This document shows, in pieces, positions 35,385 through 48,600 of a stretch of 64,000 nucleotides of DNA. Numbering within the stretch: the first letter of the stretch is position 1; each line of letters begins with the position of its first letter. Where the stretch lies: contig JACEVL010000209.1 in assembly GCA_020284085.1 (NCBI GenBank), positions 618,501-682,500 of the forward strand. Reading direction: 5' to 3'. The stretch is from Aporrectodea caliginosa. Its lineage: Eukaryota > Annelida > Clitellata > Crassiclitellata > Lumbricidae. The notes under the pieces are model-generated. The model did not search any database. It saw only the letters and a list, made by a program, of their open reading frames with translations, and was not told the origin of the DNA. Both the position numbers and the translations under genes were made by a program.

Positions 35385-36322
35385 CAGTAATCTACTAACA
35401 TGAGTAGTAGTGTGGCCCAAACTTACACGGGGAAATAATTTTTGTTGAAACATGCTGCTCCACAAGGCTGCCTTTGTTCCACTTGACAAGAAGACTATGT
35501 GGTGAAAAAATTGAAGAGATCTGAGCATGTTTAGAGGTCGCGCCATTTTGACACTTTTTGTAGAAATCGCAAAAACCGCATGCTTGGGTTTTGGAACTTG
35601 GGTCCATTGTCGATTTACTCTTCTTATTAAAACAAATTAATGAGGAGTCCAATTGAGATGAACTTTTTACTGTTTATTTATCTCGATGAGAGCTACATTT
35701 TGATTAAAATATAAATACTAAATTCAGGGTCGTTCAAGGTCATTTCAAGGTCATAAGAAACAAAATCTAATAAAAATCGAAGAAAAATGATCAGATCTCA
35801 GCCAATAATTGTTGAAATTGGTTAATTCTGTCACGTAACTAAGGATGAGTCACAGACACAATACCTGCTGCAACATGTCTCCAGTCATCACACAATGATT
35901 TCTTTTCCGACAAGAGCAAAATGAAATAATCGCGGTTTTCGCGTTTTCCGGCACTTCAATGACGGTTATTTATGCAGACTGGAAAACTACTTTCATAGTA
36001 AAAATTATATTGCATTACAAATTATTTGCATTTAATGCACTCTGACTAAGCAGTAACACTGCGGTAGGCCTATATATTTTTATTAGGCTGTTCAACGTTC
36101 AAAATAGTAACTGCCTTGCTATTCAAAAGGATACATGTCTTTTACGTTTCATACTATATAATGTAAAAGTGTGCAAAAGGCGCGACCTCTAAACATAGTT
36201 TAATCTGTCCAAATTTTTGCATACAGGGTTATCTTTTCATGTGTAACAAGGGCAGCCTTGTGGAGCTAAACATTTCCAACTTTTGTTATTTTGGGCCACC
36301 GTAATGAGTAGGCTACTAAAAT
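35385..36322. mobile_element. Element with diverged inverted ends of about 150 bp
   Basis: The sequence from about 35385 (ACTAACATGAGTAGTAGTG, GTGGCCCAAA, CTCCACAAGGCTGCC, GTTTAGAGGTCGCGCC ending 35543) recurs inverted at 36180-36322. The inner part holds the foldback-element arm (35585-35829). Ends and target duplication were not resolved. Confidence 0.65.
35585..35829 (+). mobile_element. Single-arm copy of the foldback element
   Basis: Begins TTGGGTTTTGGAACTTGGGT and follows the left arm of the hairpin at 4028-4753 (CCATTGTCGATTTACTCTT, TCAAGGTCATTTCAAGGTCA). It stops after GTTGAAATTGGTTAATTCT. The other arm is absent. Confidence 0.8.
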
Positions 36323-36338
36323 GACAAGAGGTGCTTCT

Positions 36339-36602
36339 TCAGAGCAGCAGAGTGCGTAGCCAAGCGAAAAAACAATTTCGTCCAGTTTTTGTGATAGAGT
36401 ATACATAGTGTCTCGTAACAAGATCGAGGCACTTTGAGGTCAGAGGTGCAAACCAGTCATCAACCATGGCAGACCTCGGTCGATTTTTCACAATGCGGAT
36501 GCAACTCATTACACGCTCAACTGAGCAGCTGGTCAACGCAAGGGAGACCAGGCTTTTATATAAGCTGGTGAGCGTCGGATAGCCTGAAAGTTGACATATC
36601 AC
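36339..36602 (-). pseudogene. hAT transposase C-terminal relic
   Basis: The minus-strand frame reads YPTLTSLYKSLVSLALTSCS then VERVMSCIRIVKNRPRSAMV and DDWFAPL, resembling the hAT dimerisation domain (the usual CERSFSALKRIK block diverged). Isolated remnant with no ends found. Confidence 0.6.
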
Positions 36603-36884
36603 AAGTAATGGCTTAAAATGACTGCTTTCAATCCACTGTCCAGTTCACAGATGTGTGTTTTGCTCGACATCATCGTCACTGCCTGTGCTTGCATCATCTA
36701 CGTGAATCAGTTCAATTTAGGTCGCAGAAGTTACACAAGTTAACTATATTGTCTGTTGGCCAATGCGAAAGCAAGACAAGAAAAGAATTATTACAGCAGA
36801 AAATAGTTTATTATTGCGGAAAAACGCAGGGATTTCAAGACTTCAGAAAATAAGAAACGCTGGCATTAGACAGCATTATGGATC

Positions 36885-37190
36885 GAAACAACTCTGCTAG
36901 ACAAAGTCGTTCATCGAAGACTCCGATGGTTTTTTCATAATATAGAGAGAATGCCAGTTGCCGAATACCACACACTGCACTACATGCAAGATTAGAAGGA
37001 AAAAGATACTAAGGCAGAGCCAGACAACGCTGGATAAACAATATAAATGAGGATAAAACATCACTTTGAAACTAAGGGAAACAATGGACTTGACAAATTA
37101 CCGAGGAAAATGTAGATAATTTATTCGTACCCATCGCCGCCAAATGGCTGGCGTCAAAAACTGATGATGGTGGTGATGATGATGATACAT
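36885..37190 (+). mobile_element. LINE 3' fragment
   Basis: Broken frames read RRLRWFFHNIERMPVAEY, RARQRWINNI and RTHRRQMAGVKN, then a (GAT)n-like tail (37165-37190). This is the familiar end of RTE/Jockey-type ORF2 proteins. Confidence 0.7.
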
Positions 37191-37339
37191 GGCGATAGGC
37201 TTCTGACAATTTCAATATGATATACAAACATAAATATTATTATCAAACAATAAAATAGCAAAAATTACAGTCAAATCTGAGACACGGTCACTTAGGCCTA
37301 AAAGGTATTTCACACACTTTGATGATTTCACATGTATTG

Positions 37340-38888
37340 ACTCTCCCTTCCATTTTACCCTCCATTCGCTCCTCCTCCCTTTCCTCCATTCGCCCTTCCT
37401 CCCTTTCCTCCATTCGCTCTTCCTCCCTTTCCTCCATTCGCTCCCTTTCTCCCCTTCCTCCATTCGCTCTTCCTCCCTTTCCTCCATTCGCTCTTCCTCC
37501 CTTTCCTCCATTGGCTCCCTTCCTCCCTTTCCTCCATTTGCTCTTCCTCCCTTTCCTCCATTCGCTCTTCTTCCCTTTCCTCCATTCGCTCTTCCTCCAT
37601 TTCCTCCATTCGCTCCCTTCCTCCCTTTCCTCCATTCGCTCTTCCTCCCTTTCCTCCATTCGCTCTTCCTCCCTTTCCTCCATTCGCCCTTCCTCCCTTC
37701 GCTCTTCCTCCCTTTCCTCCATTCGCTCTTCCTCCCTTTCCTCCATGCCCTCTTCCTCCCTTTCCTCCATTCGCTCTTCCTCCCTTTCCTCCATACGCCC
37801 TTCCTTTCCTCCATTCGCTCTTCTTCCATTTCCTCCATTCGCTCTTCCTCCCTTTCCTCCATGCCCTCTTCCTCCCTTTCCTCCATTCGCTCTTCCTCCC
37901 TTTCCTCCATTCGCTCTTCCTCCCTATCCTCCATGCCCTCTTCCTCCCTTTCCTCCATGCCCTCTTCCTCCCTTTCCTCCATTCGCTCTTCCTCCCTTTC
38001 CTCCATTCGCCCTTCCTCCCTTTCCTCCATTCGCTCTTCTTCCATTTCCTCCATTCGCTCTTCCTTGCTTTCCTCCATTCGCTCTTCCTTCCTATCCTCC
38101 ATGCCCTCTTCCTCCCTTTCCTCCATTCGCTCTTTCTCCCTTTCCTCCATGCCCTCTTCCTCCCTTTCCTCCATTCGCTCTTACTCCATTTCTTCCATTC
38201 GCCCTTCCTCCCTTTCCTCCATTCGCTCTTCCTCCCTTTCCTTCATTCGCCCCCTTCCTCCCTTTCCTCCATTCACTCTCCCACCCTTTTCTCTATTCGC
38301 TCTTCCTCCCTTTCCTCCATTCGCTCTTCCTACTTTTCCTCCATTCGCTCTTCCTCCCTTTCCTCCATTCGCTCCCTTCCTCCCTTTCCTCCATTCGCTC
38401 CTCCTCCCTTTCCTCCATTCGCCCTTCCTCCCTTTCCTCCATTCGCTCTTCCTCCCTTTCGCTCTCTTCCGCCAATTCGCCATCCGCTCCTCTTCATCCC
38501 TTTTCTCCATTTCGCTCTCTTCCTCCCTTTCCTCCATTTTTTGCTCTCTTCCTCCCTATCCTCCATTTCGCTCTGTTCCTCCTTTTCTTCCATTCGCTGG
38601 CGGCTCTTCCTCTCTTTCCTCCATTTCGCTCTCTTCCTCCCTTTCCTACGTTTCGCTCTGTTCCTCGAGCCCTACCCTCCAATCGCTACTCTTCCTCTCT
38701 TTCCTCCAATCGCTACTCTTCCTCTCTTTCCTCCATTTCACTCTCTTTCTCCCTTTCCTCCATTTCACTCTCTTTCTCCCTTTCCTTCATTTCGCTCTCC
38801 TCCACCCTTTCCTCCATTTCGCTCTCTTCCTCCATTTCATCCATTTCGCTTTCTTCCTCCCTACCCTCCATATGGCTCTGTTCCTCCC
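37340..38888. repeat. Minisatellite of 24-bp units
   Basis: About 1.55 kb of variants of CTCTTCCTCCCTTTCCTCCATTCG, pyrimidine-rich on the plus strand. Because 24 is a multiple of three, long frames stay open on both strands (up to 527 codons plus, 320 minus, the latter reading MEEREEER repeats). No splice sites, unique flanks or domain support a protein. The MULE-type element starts at its right edge. Confidence 0.92.
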
Positions 38889-39240
38889 TTGGGGACGGGT
38901 AAAATGCTGATTAGAAAAATGCTGATTGGTCATGCTGATTGGTGGGTAAAATGCCGATTATAAAATGCTGATTGTAACAACAGAATGTAACAATCGGTCT
39001 TTATTATTATTATTAATCAATTACATGTATTATTACAACATGTATTATTATTAACAGATGTATTATTAATTTAAATGTAGGCTATGCTGATTGGTTCGTA
39101 GAATGCTGTTCGAAAAAATATTAAAAATCTACTTTAAGGTCAGTATAGTAACATCTAATTACCAAATGACTTATATGCACATAATTCTTTTTATCACAAA
39201 TGTATTTTTTCTTTCTGTTAGAAACACTAACACAGACATT

Positions 39241-39452
39241 GGCGCATTGGATAACATCTGGCACAGAGACCGAGAGGTACCGAGTTCGAGCCCCCGTTGG
39301 GCAGATATGCTTTGTAGGCTGCTATTAGCGCCGTTGTATTGCAGGCTGTCTGTTCTGTTAGTAGTTAAGATTTAAATTGCATAACATGTAAATGTACAGC
39401 GCAGTGCGTTTGTCAGGCGCTTCAATAAAGAAAAGATTATTATTATTATTAT
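39241..39452 (+). mobile_element. tRNA-derived SINE, copy 2
   Basis: Same family as at 7260: GGCGCATTGGATAACATCTG, CGAGTTCGAGCCCCCG, body and (ATT)n tail; the first bases of the head are missing. Inside the MULE-type element. Confidence 0.85.
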
Positions 39453-39576
39453 TCTAGGTTGCTTCCTTCCTGATGTTTTATCGGCCCTTTTCCTCTTGTT
39501 TCGTCGAAGTTGTGTTAAATTGAGTGGACGTTTGGTTACATTGTCAGTAACACCGATTGCCATTTTTGCTGCGACG

Positions 39577-39580
<4 letters not shown>

Positions 39581-39655
<75 letters not shown>
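39581..39655. repeat. (AAT)n microsatellite
   Basis: About 24 AAT units forming the tail of the inverted SINE at 39655-39757. Confidence 0.95.
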
Positions 39656-39658
<3 letters not shown>

Positions 39659-39757
39659 CTTTTCTTTATTGAAGCGTCTGACAAACGCACTGCACTGTAC
39701 ATTTACATGTTATGCAATTTAAATCTTAACTACTAACAGAACAGACAGCCTGCAATA
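39655..39757 (-). mobile_element. tRNA-derived SINE, copy 3, 5'-truncated
   Basis: Inverse of the SINE body (TTTTCTTTATTGAAGCG to AACAGACAGCCTGCAATAC). Its (AAT)n tail forms the repeat at 39581-39655. Together with copy 2 it makes an inverted SINE pair. Confidence 0.8.
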
Positions 39758-41580
39758 CACGATATGAGAGCAATGAGACTTTGCTGGACATGAACAAGTG
39801 GTAGTTGGAAATAGTCTGACGACATGTGGTTCCTGAGTGCCCATGACGGTGAAGACGGACATTTGTGGATTCAGTGCGAGTTTGTTGGATTATCCTGGCT
39901 ACTCTTTCCTGGATACTAAACTGTGTCATATCTTCTGGATTTGATGAAGGAGGAGGATACAGAGTTTGGCTTTCTTCTGCAGATGTGGATTGACTGGATG
40001 ACGTCGTTTGAAAAATGGCCAATGGCAGTGGAGAACTCGAAGAAAGTAACGGAGTCGTGGTCAGCTGTGTAGGTGGAATATGTGACTGTCGAATCCTGTC
40101 GACTATCGTGGTGTGATCATTGATCAATTGGTTCATCTGGTGACATGTGCACCGTGTCTTGATCTCCATGTGGAATTCCACCAGTGAGAGTGTAGTTTCC
40201 AAGACCAGAATATCCTCGTTTGATTTCTACAATGTAGAACTCATACAATCTAAATAGTGTGAGACACAGCGCATCGATCGGAGCCTCTTTCCAATCCTGG
40301 AGTTTCTTGAGGACGTAGTTAAATGACTCTGATTGATTTGTTGTAATGTCTTTCAAGCCAAATCGATTTAACTGCCAAGCAGCTAGTTCGTTGATTGATG
40401 GATGAATTGCGTCCATGAAGTAAGTGCAGAATGGCTTGCTCCACTTGGCGAGTTTCACAACCAGTCGATCTTTTGTACTCCTCTTCAGAATTGGACTGGA
40501 GAAATAGACGGACGATGTCACTGTAATAAGTTGCTTCTCTTTGTGTTGAAACACTGTGAGTTTGCAACCAACGCTTGGTATCTTGAAGAATGTGGTTCCA
40601 GCAGATGAAACATTTCAAATTTGGGAAAACTTTCATGATTGCTTGAGTTGAGTGATTGCCTTTTCTTGGTCAGTGATGATGAAGACATTTGTTGCTGTAT
40701 CCAATTCTGGAATGACTTTCTTCAAATGTTGGAAAAAGAAGTCGTGATTTTCAGATAACTTCCTTCGTGGATAAAATAGGCCAATGGGATGACTGGATTT
40801 TGGGTGAATTCCGTGGCTCGGAAAAGAAGGATGGAAACATAAAAGTCTCCCATGCTGAAGGTTATATCGTAGGAGAGAATCTGCGTTGGTTTTTGTGGAG
40901 GAGAATTATGACATAATGAACCCTTAAATATGTTGACTAGATCCGGGTGGTAGAGAATGACTTCGAGATCTGGATAAGTTGTGATTCGCTGAATGATGCC
41001 GGAATCCATTGCAAATTCATGTAGGTTGAATAAGGCATCACGTGATAGTCGAGCACGATTTCGCTTTGTTTTCTTAGTATTTTTCACTTGTTCAATGTTT
41101 CTTGGAGGAGCTAACGTTGGATGTGTGACCATTGATCTATAGATTTCCATTGCTGATCGGCCTGATCCATTTTCTGAGGATTCAATTGTCCGAAGTACTG
41201 ATGGTTGGGTCCGAGTGTAGTTTCTAGTTGTCGTCTTGGCATATCCGTGCGGGAAATCAGCTGCGGCTTTCTCATCACCGCTGTAGTTGATGACGACAGA
41301 ATTTGGACAATCCTTTCGAAAATGAGCTGCTTTGGTGAAGCACTTGCTCCATGACTTGGGACCGTCATAGATCTGGAAATGCAGTCTGTCGCATAGACCA
41401 CTGCCACATTTACTTTCTTGTCTTTGCTGATCCACAAAAACGCCAACGATATCCATCTACTTTCCAATCATCCTTCTTAAAATCTTCTGACCACGAATAG
41501 TGAAGAATTGATCCTCCCGTCGGTCGATTAACAATTGCGTTTACTGACTGACTATCAAAGCACTCGTAAATATCACTCAT
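39757..41580 (-). pseudogene. MULE-like transposase relic
   Basis: Reads from an ATG at 41580 (MSDIYECFDSQSVNAI) through at least three frames. Successive parts are DGYRWRFCGSA, then a basic linker (41100-41000), then DITFSMGDFYVSILLFR and NPVIPLAYFIHEG (about 40900-40770, the first catalytic Asp). Next come VFIITDQEKAITQAI (about 40690-40640) and CFICWNHILQDTKRWL (about 40610-40560), the C..H signature of MULE transposases. ITTNQSESFNYVLKKL at about 40350-40310 resembles the region after the catalytic core. The C-terminal part is Ser/Pro-rich and runs into a SINE at 39757. Frameshifts near 41410, 40740 and 40320 make it inactive. Confidence 0.75.
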
Positions 41581-42620
41581 GACTGCAATTCTTCCTATCC
41601 AATGTATGTGAACTCTCCAAAATTCAAACTTTATAATAAGCTACACACTTATTTGGCGATATTTATAGTCTTTTAAAAGTCTGCATTGGTTGATTAAAAT
41701 ACCCTATTGAAGACAACAAAGTGTACTGACTTGTTTGATCACTACTTCAATCTCTTAATTAACAGCTTCATATTTGCTAATTAACACAATATTGAAAACA
41801 ACAAAGTGTATAGGTCTTCTTTGGTCACTGCCGGCCTTGGCTTCAATCTCTTAATTAACAGCTTCATATTTGTTAATTAAAACAATATTGAAAGCAACAA
41901 AGTGTATTGACTTGTGATCAGTACTTGCCTGGATTTCAATCAGCATTTTACCCTTTGATATGCTGATTTGGCTGGTATGTAAAATGCTGACCAATCAGCA
42001 TTCTCTAATCAGCATTTAACCCCTAGCAATTCAGCATTTTACCCGTGCCCCTACTTGACTGCTGTATTGCAGTTATGAGAACCGTGTCCTAAGTGTTTGT
42101 AGTATAAAAGGACTTTGTTGCAGTGTTGAACTTCCATCTCTTCGACATGATGATGGTAGGCCATTGACGAATGTTACATCATAGAAGTGATTGTGTCGTG
42201 TCTGCTAGTTTTGCATATGTCTGCACTCATTTCTTTGTTTCTTGGTTCTGCCCTTCTGGGCTTCAATTACACACGCACAATGCATTTCGTGCATTATTAT
42301 ATTAACTTATACTATATACATGTGCGTTAACGGTTAACCTACATTATATTTGGCCTATATTAACCTGCTGTACAGCTTTCAGAACAGATCTCAAATAATA
42401 AAATTATATAGTATAAATCTATAAATAAGTTAACGGACAGTATCTGAATTTCTTCAAAGCCTTTGTCTGTGACTGAAGTCCGTCCTTCTGGTTTTCATCA
42501 CATATTCAACCAATGCATTTGGCAAATTATTAGTTATCACTATGATAATAACTAAACCTTAATAAATGCAGCTATCCGTAAACCGAATTGCAAACTAAGG
42601 ACTTGTTCAGTCTGCCGTTG

Positions 42621-45600
42621 CTATATATAAATCTGGTGCAGTTGACACCGGTCAATAAAATCGACAACCAGAAGGCTTGTTACAAAGTAAAAGGTTAAAC
42701 CAAAAGCAATCGAAATAGGTAGCGCAGGAAGTGCCTTGCGGAAAATGAAGAGCAGCAACAAGGTCGTGGACAAACCCTACAAAAAACACAAAAGCAATAT
42801 AAATGTAAACAAAAGAACTATCTTCTAATAAAGTTTTTTTTAAATGGAGCTAATATCAGAGTTTGTTATAAAATGCAATACAACTGTGATTTTATAATGC
42901 CCTCCTTACAAAGTTCAGAAGTGCACATTGAAACCTGGCAAACATTAGGAGCCATAGTTAGACTAGAAGAGGCAAGTTCATAGTTTAGAGCAAATGTCAG
43001 TACGAGAGTTGCAAACATGAGGGTGTTGAGATTCCAGATGGAGGGACCGGCAACTGAGAATTAACGCACGTATGGCAAGAACTACATTCTTTCCAGCAGT
43101 TACTGATGGAAGAGAGGATTGGCCTTACCAAAGCTACAGGGTGTTACCATGGAAGATAAGTACCAGTAGGATCGCAAATAATATTGCAGATGTTTTATAT
43201 GCGAAGAATGCCATCTTGACATATATGTATGAGATATCTCTTGACATCTCACATATGAGAAGGCAGTGTAGAGAATGACGAATAGCTGTCGCAGTACAGT
43301 TGTAGTCTGGTGCATTATTCTAGTTAGAGGAAGCAGCGTGTATTAATGGGGACGGCAGAGTATAGAGTGGCAGTAGTTTAATGTCACGTCAGAATAAGGC
43401 TGTATATCAGTTTTGCTGAATCCATGAATATTGTAGCAGTGTTTTGCAAGAGGCTCTGGCATAGTACCTTAAAGCGACCATGTGTACCAAAATATCCTGG
43501 TTCTTCTTATGGTCAGTTTGCTTCACTACTCCATCAGAAGAGCAGTAGTAGAGTTCTGGCATGTGGTCGAAAGATCTAGTGTATGAAGCTACACTATAAA
43601 GGTAAAAACAGGCAAACACTTTAAGAATTTATCACTAAAAGCATATGATACTCACAACAAGTATGGCAATAAAGCATGCGATAGTAGTATTCCAGTCACT
43701 TGTAGCAGAGGCCTTTCCCACCAAAATACTGTAAAAGATGAAGTCTCCAAGTCCCAATTTCACTCCAGCTGTATAAACACGTTGAACAGTGCTTTTATGA
43801 AACAAAGCCAAGTACCGTAATAGTTTAATAGCACTAAACAGGATGAGTTGAGAACTGCTATCGGTGAGTACAAATAGTTACACCACAGTTGTTATATGAA
43901 TTTCAAAGAATTCTACCTCTACTTCATGAATCTAAATGTAAACCTAGATAGAGACAGAATCACTGCAACATAGATTCAGTAATTCTAATTATTTGCAATC
44001 ACAGTTATATAGCGACTTTTGTAGACAGGAATATAATAGGTGCAAGCTTGAGCTATATAGCTATAAACTTTTACATACTTTTCGTAATATGTCTAACTAC
44101 ATACGTTAGTTGCCCATGCGAAGAGGCATAGTTTAATACCCTTCTGCTAATGCATAACTGCATGGACGGTTGTGCTCCATCTTATCCCAGGCAGCTGTGT
44201 ACGTCATAGTCTTCTGTAATCTGTACCTGGTCACAAATCTTTCCCTGTACAGCACAATATGATCTGGTTATTCCCCATCCCATATTTCCACAATGCAATT
44301 GCTTTGGTCAGCCCTCATTCTTGAACAAGCTTCCATGCATCGAGCTCATTTCCCTGCAGCCGTTAATTTGCCAGCAATACAAGAACTACTCTGTGTGATC
44401 GTGGTCCTGTATTGTCAGGTCGGCAGCAGCACCTCTGATGAGGAGTCTTCTTGAAAAGGCACTAAATAAATATGCACAGTTAGCATATACCTAATTTTAT
44501 AGTCTACAGGTCTTGATATGCTTCAAAGTTCTGTGTCATAAGCATTATTGCTGTGTTGAAAATATTTACAGATTCATTCGTTCATTCATTCAGAACATAT
44601 ATATTTATATAGCACACCTTCCAGTTATCTACAGACATTCCCAGTCCAGCTCAGAAAAGGTTACAGTTTTCATGTAATTTGATCTTCAGAAGATGTTGGT
44701 CCATAAAAATGACCCAACCACTGAAAAGGCACAATGCTGTCAAAGAGCATGAAAAAGCTGCATAAGTGACCTCAGAGTGGACAGTTTTAAAATTAGCAAG
44801 ATGCGGAGAAGTATGCCATAAACGGAGCCCTACAGATAATAGGCCAAAAGGTGTAGCAGCCCAGCGGGATCCAGTGTATGTAAATCTTTGAAACTCTTAG
44901 CACCAAGTGCTCAAATTCTGCATGATCAGAGAAATGAGCTTACCCGGTATTCACCGGCCCTTCTTAACATGTGGAGTATGTTGTTGGTTCATTGTGCACC
45001 TGAGACAATTTCAGTCACCCAACTTCAACATATAATTCTGATAAAAATTCAACACTCACAGTCTTCTCTGTGTGTAAGCTGTGCCGCAATTCTTGTTGGT
45101 GCATTCTGTGTCCTTCCATTACCAGTCGCCTGAGCCTGCCCGTTTTCTCCTCTTTCAGCATTAAGAGAATTTCCTGTACCCTGGCTGACCTTGTCCTCTT
45201 GATTAGCTGTGGGAGCACCCAACTGCCCGGCCATGTCGCTGTTATTACCAACATTTCCACTGTTCTCACTGGCATGACCCTCGATCACAGAGCTCTTCCA
45301 TCTTTCGGGTTTCTTGTGGTCGGAGCTGGAAAGATCAGCTGGAGGGTAAGAAGCCAACTGCTTAGTCTTCTCGAGTGTTTCATCTACAACCAACAACTGC
45401 TTCATTAATCTCAACAGATCTATTTACTTCTATCGCTTCGTTATAATGCACAGGAAACTAAAGGTCAAAAGGTCACTTCAAGTGAAACAGCAGCTAAACG
45501 TTGTTAATATGTTGCAGAAATTCAGTCAAATTCTAGTAGCTTGATGCTATAAACCCTTCTGCATGTAGTCAATGCAACAGTATTGCACTACAACTTAACA

Positions 45601-48600
45601 CTCTCACGACATGTACTAAAAGTGACTGGGAAATCAATGCAGTACGTCTTTAAAGTGTTAATACTTACAACTGTTGCTATTTTCTGTATTCTAATGCACA
45701 GATAATATTCGTTTATTATTTATGCCACTCATGGTTTATAAAGCATTGAAGTGTAGCTATCCCCAATATTTTAAATCAGTCTTTATTTCCCAGTCTTGTC
45801 CTTATTCAGCTAGGTCAGCTGATTGCCTTTCTTGGGTCATAACTAACGCTGGTGCAACAGTTTTATGGTTGCTGGATCCAGATTTTGGAGCTCTCTGTAT
45901 CTGTTCTGCTCAGTTACTTGTGTCTTTCTGTTCTCAACTTAAGACGTACTTTTTCAAACTGCTTATCCACCATGGCTGCCACTCTGTCATCATGCATGGA
46001 CTGATCTGTATAATGATCTGGTTAAAGTGTGCCATTGGTAATTGCCTTTGTATTACATACCAACGTGATAGAAGTTACAATGAATAATTTTATTATCAAG
46101 GACGGACAGGAGTGAGGAAACCTGGCCACGACCCATTTGAGTTTTGATTGAGTCATTAAAGGTTGCCACAGATACTGTAAAAAATGACTAACCTGAATAT
46201 TTTCAAGGCAATCAAATGAAGAAAAAATAGCAAAACGAAAGCAAAATTGTAGCCACAGTGAAGATATCACTTAACACTTTAACGACGAGTGTACTAAAAG
46301 TGAATTGGAAACCAATGCACCTTGTCATGAAGTGTTAAACAGAACAGGAGAAGTCAAAACAAAAAGGGCAAAGACAGCAAGATGCAAATGGAGAAAAACC
46401 GGTGATGCCCAATATATATGACTGTGGTCGTATTGGCCTTCAGCCCAATATATATGTTAAATGGTCATCAGTTATTTCAGCAACTTGAAATGAAACCTTG
46501 AATTTGGCTCTAAATGATAATTTTCATTTTCATCCAGTGTGTTTGATTAAATTACAAAACCATGGTTCTCATGGCAGGTACACAAATTAGATAAAAAACA
46601 AAACAGTAATGATCAGTAATACCAACTGACTAAAGACAAAAGCATTCAATCACTACTAAGAGCAAAACTGAATAAGAGAAAAAAGATAAGCTGTAAGCAA
46701 ATGCTCAAAGAGCTCATCTAGCTATTGCCACCAGAGCTTGGGATATAGATAGAGTTGCATGAAGTCGTGAGATGGGTGAGTTAAGAATGATTGACAAATT
46801 AAAACAATTTTAAGAGCTTACTTATTAATTAATTATCAAACTGTCAAGTGTCTTACCTGAAATTGGTTTTTTGACGCCTACAGCTTGAGTTTCATTTTCT
46901 TCAGTTATCCCATAGAACCAAATCATTCGTGCTACAACATATCCAGGACTTTGAATAAAATTATACAGTCACTGCCAGATTCCTTCCAACTGATAGAATG
47001 TTCCAGGAAACCAAATTATTAGAAAATATTAGTCATATTACGACCGATACACAAAACAAAAACAGAGCAAAATGTTCGAGTAAATAAACAAAGATGGAAT
47101 GATTGAAACAAAAAGGGCAAAAATGTTCAAATGAATGAATGAAAACTGAATAAATAAAACAAAACAAGACTTAACTTAAAATCAATAGACTAAATGAATA
47201 AAATAAAATATGGCAAAAATGTTCAAGGAACAAATGAAGACTGTATAAATAAAACAAATATGAAGAGCAGTCCCTTATAAGCAAACCTTGAGAGGCAGTC
47301 ATGACTCATGGGTATGAAGTGTTAGCAACTTCACTTTTCTTAGCCTCTGCATACAAGGGTAGGTAGCCGTAGCCTTCACCCACTCATTTCCCCACTGACA
47401 GTGTAGACGCACTGACTCATCATAACTTAGGGCGGGGGTTGGGTGGCGGGGGTTGGGTGGAGACGAAATCTCAAAACAACTTTCTGCCCTAAAGGGATTT
47501 CAATTCCTAAGATCTCAATTGACAGTCCAGCATGCTAACTACTCGACTATTGCACATTGCACAACCTGCATATTAAAGAAAAGGGCAAACGTGTTTAAAT
47601 GAATAGACTGAATGAATGAAACTATGGCAAAACTGTTTAAATGTTTGACACATTTCTATAAACTAAAGAACTTCATGCAATGAAAGACTAAGGCAAATAA
47701 ATACTAACTAGCCTAACTTGAATAACAGTAAATTACCCTGTAAGTTTAAATTAGTTCCAAAGACAGTCAAAAGTTTCCCTGATTAGAGAACTAGTTTTAA
47801 TTTTAAAAGTGGAACTTATTCTCAAGAAAACACTTACTTGAATAGACAAGTGAGGGAAACAAAGGTTCCTGTCTCTCTTGAGCAGTTTCTACCAGGATTC
47901 GTAGAGGCCCCATGGGACATAGCACTGCTATGAGATCTAGCAATTTAAACATTCTTTTAACAGCACTTCTACCAATTTCAACATTCATTTAACAGTGCTA
48001 ACTGCACTGTTCAACATTCTTTTAACAGCACTGCTGTGAGATCTACCAAGTTCAACATTCTTTTAATAGCACTGCTATCAGATCTGCAAAGTTGAACATA
48101 ATTTTTTGCAAGTCTTGTCTAGTAGATTTAGAACATGCCCAAAATTAGTGAACAGAATATTGCTTGATGCATTGCAACCCAGAGTAGCACAGAGCTTCTC
48201 ATTTAGGGCGATCAATCAATCTCCTTGGTCGATCGCCTAGCAAAGGTCTGGTCGATCGGTAAATCGATCGCGCTCGATGAGCTAGACTCAGAGGAACCAG
48301 AAGCCAGACCATTATTTTATTTATCTAATTTATATTACCTATGAGAGTTCAGGCTAGGATTGATAGAACAATTGCGTCAACAAGCAGAGGAGGCTTATCG
48401 ACGGTTAATAAGTGTTGTGTATACTCTAATAATAATAATAATAATATCTTTTCTTTAATAAGCGCCTGACAAACGCACTGCGCTGTACATTTACATGTTA
48501 TGCAATTTAAATCTTAACTACTAACAGAATAGACAGCTTGCAATACAACGGCGCTAATAGCAGCCTACAAAGCATATCCGCCCAACGGGGGCTCGAACTC

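Larger units (their letters stand above)
38891..42051 (-). mobile_element. MULE-type DNA transposon, degenerate
   Basis: Left end GGGGACGGGTAAAATGCTGA and the inverted right end TCAGCATTTTACCCGTGCCCC. Many subterminal ATGCTGATT / AATCAGCAT words occur on both sides. It encodes a broken MULE-like transposase on the minus strand. No target duplication was found; the left end abuts a minisatellite. SINEs and an AAT repeat have inserted at 39241-39757. Confidence 0.8.

Noticed and set aside
37319..38910. Long open frames on both strands (up to 527 and 349 codons plus, 320 minus)
   Set aside because: They are translations of a 24-bp minisatellite; the unit is a multiple of three, so frames stay open by chance. 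No start context, splice sites or domain.
43407..43619. Minus frame next to the presenilin TM7 exon, considered as an extra exon
   Set aside because: The TM7 and last exons join in phase without it, and it shows no presenilin similarity.
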